Origin: Liolophura sinensis
Lineage: Eukaryota; Mollusca; Polyplacophora; Chitonida; Chitonidae
Direction: 5' to 3'
NCBI RefSeq assembly: GCF_032854445.1
Contig: NC_088301.1
Span: forward strand, 36,879,187-36,939,186
Length of the DNA: 60,000 nucleotides
How positions within the stretch are numbered: position 1 is the stretch's first letter; each line of letters opens with the position of its first letter. Shown in pieces: positions 59,661-60,000 of the stretch. Under the pieces are notes generated by a model. The model made no database searches. It worked only from the letters and a program-made list of their open reading frames with translations, and was not told where the DNA came from. Both the position numbers and the translations under genes were made by a program.

Positions 59661-60000
59661 GCACATACGATTACGTGTGCATGGCGACAGTACTTTGGCG
59701 ACATGGATTCGCAACAAGACACATGCTAATTGTAGAGAGGTAAAGCCAGATTTTTATAGTACAATCCTATGTCTTAGGATCTATGATGGCATGACCGGGA
59801 TTTACAACCTGGATTAAAGGGAGGCAATCACAGTTATGTTCTGGATTTAAAGAGTTACTCCAGCAACTAAGTTATATAATCTACTCCAGTTTCCATAACC
59901 TAAGGAGAATTTTTGGATTTATAGAGAACCTAACAGAATTCTCAGTACATTTCTACAAGATTTAGACTGTTTCATCATCATTTGATGAATATAACCCGGC

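Larger units (their letters stand above)
55588..60000. other. Region upstream of the candidate promoter
   Basis: No gene recognised. Contains a decayed tRNA-like SINE on the minus strand at about 57460-57545 (GGCCAAGTAGTTAAGAC and TTCAATCCTA), an A-run at 58362-58380, three TGACCT half-sites at 58731-58778 and a family 1 SINE fragment at 59540-59660. Otherwise AT-rich. Confidence 0.7.

Overview
This is a 60 kb piece of an animal nuclear genome: AT-rich, low gene density, short exons with GT/AG borders, long introns packed with SINE-like and MITE-like repeats, and no bacterial-style operons. I recognise one protein-coding gene, on the minus strand: a focal adhesion kinase (FAK, PTK2-type non-receptor tyrosine kinase). 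The repeats (tRNA-headed SINEs, a second TTTATTTATTTA-flanked family, frequent ACATGTAC palindromes) and the protein divergence suggest a lophotrochozoan, most likely a mollusc, but I could not run a search to confirm this. 

Layout, read in gene direction (high to low coordinates). About 55.25-55.59 kb is a CpG-richer patch with a minus-strand TATAAATA and a good splice donor: a candidate promoter and non-coding first exon. An intron of about 9 kb leads to a candidate first coding exon at 45,946-46,263. It encodes a Ser/Thr-rich head and a run of eight cysteines. A 20.6 kb intron follows and contains a second, alternative-looking start exon (40,987-41,070) with an MGCC head. The shared coding exon at 25,098-25,307 begins the FERM domain. 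FERM exons run from 19,486 down to 15,977, the FERM-kinase linker with the Tyr-397-type site from 12,042 to 10,705, the complete kinase domain from 8,395 to 4,649, the Pro-rich/disordered region and coiled segment from 4,224 to 593, and the first exon of the focal-adhesion-targeting (FAT) domain at 111-251. The rest of FAT lies beyond base 1. I could phase 26 exons continuously: 3,465 coding bases, 1,155 codons if three one-base indels are corrected. 

The main oddities are in the gene itself. Three neighbouring FERM exons (19,310-19,486, 18,753-18,839, 18,170-18,248) each carry a single-base indel that breaks the frame, while every other exon is intact. This looks like a patch of poor assembly but could be real. 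Both candidate amino-termini carry cysteine clusters of the kind that can be palmitoylated, which vertebrate FAK lacks. The Grb2-type tyrosine in FAT is kept, but the asparagine two residues later is replaced. 

Everything else is intron or upstream sequence with repeats, microsatellites and a few repeat-free, motif-dense islands that could be enhancers. I see no second gene, no RNA gene other than tRNA-derived repeats, and no evidence of an unusual multi-gene system.
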